Shown here: one piece after another, positions 14,201 to 17,104 of the stretch
Numbering within the stretch: position 1 is the stretch's first letter
Layout: every line of letters begins with the position of its first letter
NCBI GenBank assembly: GCA_002429385.1
Contig: DIZL01000027.1
Span: 1 to 17,104, forward strand
Length of the DNA: 17,104 nucleotides
DNA from: Prolixibacteraceae bacterium UBA6029
GTDB lineage: Bacteria; Bacteroidota; Bacteroidia; Bacteroidales; Prolixibacteraceae
Reading direction: 5' to 3'
Position numbers and translations under genes: made by a program
Notes under the pieces: model-generated
Database searches by the model: none
What the model was told of the DNA's origin: nothing
Seen by the model: the letters and a program-made list of their open reading frames with translations, nothing else

Positions 14201-15733
14201 GAAGCTGAACTTAAGGTTTGTATCATTAACAACCAGCTTTCCATCAAATTTACGGTTCTGGATATCCCCGTTCAGACGGATGTCCTTGTATGTGTAATTA
14301 TTCACCTGAATACTGTCAATCTGACCCGAAACGGTAGCATTAAAGTCCTGGGTCTTCGGATTAAGTATTCCTTCAATGTTTCCGTTAAAAGTAACCCGAT
14401 CGAGAATTTCAGTTTGCAACAACTTTCCTGCCATGAAATCTATAGTTTTCAGTTTGCCGTTTATCTTAAGTTTTTCCCCTTTTGAAGGTAAAAACGACAA
14501 GTCGGTAGTTAACACCCCCCATTTGGAACGAAAGGTACCAAAGGCTACAAAGTCGCTCAGAAATCCGGTAAAATTGCCGTTGTATTCAATGACTCCGGCC
14601 TGTAGCAAATTGTCAGGAATATTTAATTTTCCAATTTCCAGAGTTGTTGGAAGTTTCACCTTTTCAATATCATTTAAATCGGCAAACGATCGCTTCAGGT
14701 CAACGTGCATGTATGTTTTCGAAATATCGGGAAGGCCATTCATGTAGAAATCAAGGCTCAACCGGGTATTTTCACCCAAACTGAGTTCAATGTTTTTCCC
14801 TTTCAGATCCACCGGCGTGCCTGAAATTAAACCGGAAACCTCAATCTTTTCATCCATCCCTTTCAGCGAAGGAACCAGTAGGGCAATGTCTTTCAAACCA
14901 ACGACCGACTTTTTGAGTTCAAGGCTAAACTTTATCTTTCCCGGATCAAGCTCTGGCCCCGTTTTACTTTTATCAATCCGGATGTTAGCTTCTGATATTA
15001 CTGAATTTGGGGTCTGAATATGAAGCTTATTAATGTATACGGAATCAGGAGTGGCAATCAGGTGAGCCGAAAAATCCTGAAGCTCAAAATCTTTCCCGTT
15101 ATTCATCTGTAGCCGGTTGATCTGAAAGGCAATGGTTCCGTTATGGGTCACCATATCCGAAATTCCCAGACAGATATCATTCAGGTAAATCCGATGTTTC
15201 CTCCCGGGGTACCCGGGATCGTAATATGAATACCTTACTTTCGCATCGTTAAACTCAAAACGTTTCATGGTGAGATCAAAATTAACACTGTCGATTTTCA
15301 AGGTATCCTTTGTCTTCAGTAATTTGACCAGGAACTCATAATTCGGTGTCCCGAGCGAATCAGTATCGATATGAATGACGGTTTTATTCAATTTAAGCTG
15401 ATTAATTCCGACATAAAACCTTTTGATGCTGAACGAATCAACATTGGCAACCAGTTCCTGAACAAATAAAAGTGAGTCGTGTTTCTGATCTTCAATCAAT
15501 ACATCCTGAAGGACTATTTTATTGAAAAAAGCGATAGAAACGCCTTTTACCGTGACGGTTGTATTATATTTCTCCGAAAGATGTTCTGCGAGGATATGGG
15601 TTAAATAAGTTTGCACCACCGGACTCTGAAGTATCAGCCAGGAAGAAAAGATAAGGACACCCAAGGTGCCCAGAATGGACAATCCTATTTTAAATGTTTT
15701 TTTGATATTTTTGTCGCTCAAATATGAATACAA
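11273..15733 (-). CDS. tamB: TamB-like translocation/assembly module protein (DUF490)
   Basis: A 1486-residue AsmA/TamB-superfamily protein. A single N-terminal membrane anchor (about residues 13-33) precedes roughly 1400 residues of repetitive amphipathic beta-strand segments, expected to form a long hydrophobic-groove bridge from the inner to the outer membrane. The TamB/DUF490 domain fills about the last 400 residues (SGDVIRSQGSGNMQV, EYTFEQGDYLFTLQN, and others), and the tail is basic. TamB assists barrel-protein insertion or lipid transport. No tamA or bamA gene is adjacent. No ATG lies near the N-terminus. The coordinates use TTG at 15733. TTG at 15721 or an ATT upstream are alternatives, so the exact start is uncertain. 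It is divergent from tsaD, and exbB follows downstream after a 145-base gap. Confidence 0.9.
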   Translation of the reverse strand: MYSYLSDKNIKKTFKIGLSILGTLGVLIFSSWLILQSPVVQTYLTHILAEHLSEKYNTTVTVKGVSIAFFNKIVLQDVLIEDQKHDSLLFVQELVANVDSFSIKRFYVGINQLKLNKTVIHIDTDSLGTPNYEFLVKLLKTKDTLKIDSVNFDLTMKRFEFNDAKVRYSYYDPGYPGRKHRIYLNDICLGISDMVTHNGTIAFQINRLQMNNGKDFELQDFSAHLIATPDSVYINKLHIQTPNSVISEANIRIDKSKTGPELDPGKIKFSLELKKSVVGLKDIALLVPSLKGMDEKIEVSGLISGTPVDLKGKNIELSLGENTRLSLDFYMNGLPDISKTYMHVDLKRSFADLNDIEKVKLPTTLEIGKLNIPDNLLQAGVIEYNGNFTGFLSDFVAFGTFRSKWGVLTTDLSFLPSKGEKLKINGKLKTIDFMAGKLLQTEILDRVTFNGNIEGILNPKTQDFNATVSGQIDSIQVNNYTYKDIRLNGDIQNRKFDGKLVVNDTNLKFSFDGEFDLNIPVPVFNFNMLVEKADLKALNLISAYKKAEISFALNANFTGNNIDNLAGFIHFKEGHFMNENGVVAFDNFDLKTFNEPEPLLQLRSDFLEADIRGKYQLHNLPYTVKSIIARYLPSSGIKIPVQKVTNDFDFRLVLKDINRFAKVLVPDLIMEPAKLEGSISSDNNTLVLNAGFPQIQYKSSVLKNVTVTINGDSKLNIRNKVDEIDLGEQFKVYNLSLISEASDDVMDSKLAWNNFGEVSYSGSINTSTKFIQQKNYPHLEISVKPTRIYFADSLWQINSALITVDSTLIRFNKLKLSSHSQSITADGSIDKSTDKKLNILFNQIDLNSLNAFIAGDLELKGELDGSLSLFDVYRRTLFLSDLKIAGLGIIGQPIGDASIQSRWDTEAEEINAELDVKSGEKNTLHAFGIYNPGRDSLSIHTNFDHFSLLILQPLLGSAFANFHGDATGKVRLYGPLNALQHTGALYASNAGLMLSDLQVNYNLSDSVRFAGNQIIFPEIRITDDLGNQGVFSGTIKHRSFSNMVYDLSIKSKKIMAFNTTPKINEAFYGKLFGSGIVRITGNDDKLLIDGTARTEKGTEMNISLDYSGEAQEYNFLNFVSRGYQIKQEDLVVPYSGSDLQMKFNVEVTPEAKVQLIYNSKIGDVIRSQGSGNMQVGIDNNGSISLFGEYTFEQGDYLFTLQNVINKKFEIQRGGTIQWNGDPMDATVNLNAIYHLKASLSELFASNVYENKDFAQRLPVLCKINLSNSLNNPDIKFDIELPTAEDRIKDEVKQYISSDEDMNKQMLSLLVLGKFYTPEYLRGTYTSSNNNLVGSTASELLSNQFSNWLSQISNDFDIGVNYRPGNQITNDEVELALSTQLFNDRVTINGNIGNNSALRTNVNSNSNSFVGDADVNVKITNNGKLQLKAYNRANNNLIYETSPYTQGVGLSYREDFNDINELWRKLKSILKWKKARKDSNKIVQNPN

Positions 15734-15760
15734 AATAATACAATTACCCGGATAAAAACC

Positions 15761-15793
15761 AGTCTGCCTAACAATTTAACGAACTAACAGACT
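15761..15793. promoter_or_regulatory. Small dyad in the tamB-tsaD divergent intergenic region
   Basis: AGTCTG (15761-15766) and CAGACT (15788-15793) are exact reverse complements 21 bases apart, in the 74-base gap between the two divergent genes. It lies 14 bases upstream of the tsaD ATG. It might be an operator or an attenuator-like leader (Ts follow), but six-base arms are weak evidence. I see no full TAnnTTTG element in this gap. Confidence 0.3.
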
Positions 15794-15807
15794 TTTTATT
15801 GATCTCA

Positions 15808-16845
15808 ATGAATAAAGAAAATGACATCCTGATTTTGGGAATCGAATCATCCTGCGATGATACTTCAGCTTCGGTGATTAAAAACGGGTACCTTCTCTCA
15901 AATATCATTGCCGGGCAGAAGGTTCACGAAGCATACGGAGGTGTAGTTCCTGAACTGGCCAGCCGGGCACATCAGCAAAATATTGTTCCCGTGGTCGATC
16001 AGGCGCTCAAACAGGCAGGAGTATTGCCGGAAGAGATCACTGCCATCGCCTTTACCCGTGGCCCCGGTCTATTGGGATCACTGCTCGTGGGAACTTCATT
16101 TGCCAAAGGTTTTTCGCTGGCCACAGGTGCTCCCATGATCGACATCAATCACCTTCAGGCACATGTACTTGCCCATTTCATTCAGGAATACAATACCCCC
16201 TATGACCCGCCTAAATTTCCTTTCTTGTGTCTGCTGGTATCAGGAGGAAATTCGCAGATTATCGTAGTTAAGGATTATCTTGACATGGAAGTATTGGGTC
16301 AAACCATCGACGACGCTGCCGGAGAAGCATTCGACAAGTGTGCCAAAGTGATGGGACTCCCCTACCCCGGCGGACCGTTTGTCGATCGGTTAGCCAAAGA
16401 AGGCAACCCGGATGCCTTTAAATTCTCGAAACCACGCATCCCCAATTTCGACTATAGCTTCAGTGGATTAAAAACCAGCTTCCTGTATTATCTGCGCGAT
16501 CAATTGAAAGAGAATGAAAACTTTATTGAAGAACGAAAGGCCGATCTGTGTGCTTCGCTTCAAAAAACAATCATCGATATATTGCTCGATAAGCTGGTGA
16601 AAGCAGCCAAAGAAACCGGTATCCGCGAAATCACGGTTGCCGGGGGTGTTTCAGCCAATTCAGGTCTGCGCGAAGCGCTGATGCAAACAGCCGTTAAATA
16701 TCGCTGGAAAATGCATATCCCCAAATTTGCATTTACGACTGATAATGCGGCCATGATTGCCATTACAGGCTATTTCAAATACCAGAAGGGCGAATTTACA
16801 GGCATGGATGCCGTACCTTTTGCCCGAATGGATATCAGGGTATAA
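15808..16845 (+). CDS. tsaD: tRNA N6-adenosine threonylcarbamoyltransferase TsaD
   Basis: A 345-residue Kae1/TsaD/Gcp-family enzyme that transfers the threonylcarbamoyl group to A37 of ANN-decoding tRNAs (t6A), working with TsaB, TsaC and TsaE. All landmarks are present: GIESSCDDTSASV near the N-terminus, the metal-binding HLQAH (about residues 114-118), LVSGGNSQI in the place of the common SGGHT, DDAAGEAFDKCAKVMGLPYPGGP, and AGGVSANSGLR. The length matches the family. I use the ATG at 15808 (MNKENDIL). An in-frame TTG at 15799 would add only three residues. The pairing with a divergent tamB is seen in other Bacteroidota, from general knowledge. No partner Tsa genes are in the window. Confidence 0.97.
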   Translation: MNKENDILILGIESSCDDTSASVIKNGYLLSNIIAGQKVHEAYGGVVPELASRAHQQNIVPVVDQALKQAGVLPEEITAIAFTRGPGLLGSLLVGTSFAKGFSLATGAPMIDINHLQAHVLAHFIQEYNTPYDPPKFPFLCLLVSGGNSQIIVVKDYLDMEVLGQTIDDAAGEAFDKCAKVMGLPYPGGPFVDRLAKEGNPDAFKFSKPRIPNFDYSFSGLKTSFLYYLRDQLKENENFIEERKADLCASLQKTIIDILLDKLVKAAKETGIREITVAGGVSANSGLREALMQTAVKYRWKMHIPKFAFTTDNAAMIAITGYFKYQKGEFTGMDAVPFARMDIRV

Positions 16846-16850
16846 AAAAC

Positions 16851-16884
16851 AGGAAAAGGGAATAGGGAAAAAGGAAAAAGGGAA
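16851..16884 (+). repeat. Purine-rich 3' element after tsaD
   Basis: A run of A and G with a single T begins five bases after the tsaD stop, made of GGAAAAGGGAATAGGG-like units. Its first 12 bases match 6058-6069 after amt 2 exactly. The sense orientation and post-stop location are the same as for the elements after amt 2 and the M20 gene. Confidence 0.6.
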
Positions 16885-17009
16885 CAAACCACAGCCATTT
16901 TCATTGGTATCGAAAACGATTAGTCCATTTTTCTGAAGGATTTAGTTCTGCTTGCTTACCGTTTTCCTGTCCTTTGTGCTGCTTATTATCCAAACCGCTT
17001 TCCGCCATA

Positions 17010-17040
17010 GGATTCCATCTTAAAAAAAGAGATGGAATCC
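17010..17040. repeat. Perfect 11-bp hairpin at the right end of the window
   Basis: GGATTCCATCT (17010-17020) and AGATGGAATCC (17030-17040) are exact reverse complements around a 9-base A-rich loop. Neither strand has a T run after the stem, so it does not look like a standard terminator. It may be part of a small RNA, a palindromic repeat element or an operator for a gene beyond the window. The rest of 16885-17104 shows no gene. Confidence 0.75.
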
Positions 17041-17104
17041 CATCACTTCTCACAGATAAACCGTGAATGGGTCATATTTGTGCAATACCAAGGCTATACC
17101 TGCT

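Noticed and set aside
17010..17040. Intrinsic terminator for tsaD
   Set aside because: No T run follows the stem on either strand, and it lies 165 bases past the stop.

Overview
The window looks like a chromosomal segment of a Bacteroidota bacterium, probably Bacteroidales or Marinilabiliales-like. The clues are moderately AT-rich DNA with AT-rich spacers, several TAnnTTTG-type -7 promoter elements, few strong Shine-Dalgarno sequences, a TamB gene divergent from tsaD, and Bacteroidota-style ExbB, TonB and PII proteins. The taxon is inferred from gene style, not from a marker search.

Layout. Positions 1-967 are AT-rich non-coding DNA that ends in a candidate promoter and a leader hairpin. Positions 968-6029 (+) form an ammonium module: an outer-membrane beta-barrel protein, Amt transporter 1, PII protein 1, an intrinsic terminator, a 400-base regulatory spacer with repeats and a dyad, PII protein 2, and Amt transporter 2. 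An M20 (ArgE/DapE-like) peptidase or deacylase follows on the minus strand, convergent with amt2. Next on the plus strand come a Tat-exported Gfo/Idh/MocA oxidoreductase with a strong terminator and a DUF421 (YetF-like) membrane protein. The minus strand then carries tamB, exbB/tolQ and a TolA-like tonB, in that transcription order. tsaD diverges from tamB on the plus strand and is followed by non-coding DNA containing a purine-rich tract and a perfect 11-bp hairpin.

How the genes work together. The first 6 kb appear to link ammonium passage through the envelope (barrel and two distantly related Amt channels) with two PII proteins that presumably gate the Amts. The two PIIs differ in the T-loop: PII-1 has Thr at the position of the classical uridylylated Tyr51, while PII-2 keeps a Tyr there but lacks the Tyr46 equivalent. 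The 9.4-15.7 kb block is an envelope block: TamB bridges the inner membrane and outer-membrane assembly, and ExbB and TonB energise the outer membrane. The usual exbD/tolR is absent between exbB and tonB.

The most notable points are the PII pair, the barrel-Amt-PII arrangement and its cis-elements, the ExbB-TonB pair without ExbD, and a purine-rich element lying sense-strand just after the stop codons of three unrelated genes (amt2, the M20 gene and tsaD). I see no CRISPR array, tRNA, rRNA, transposase or phage gene.
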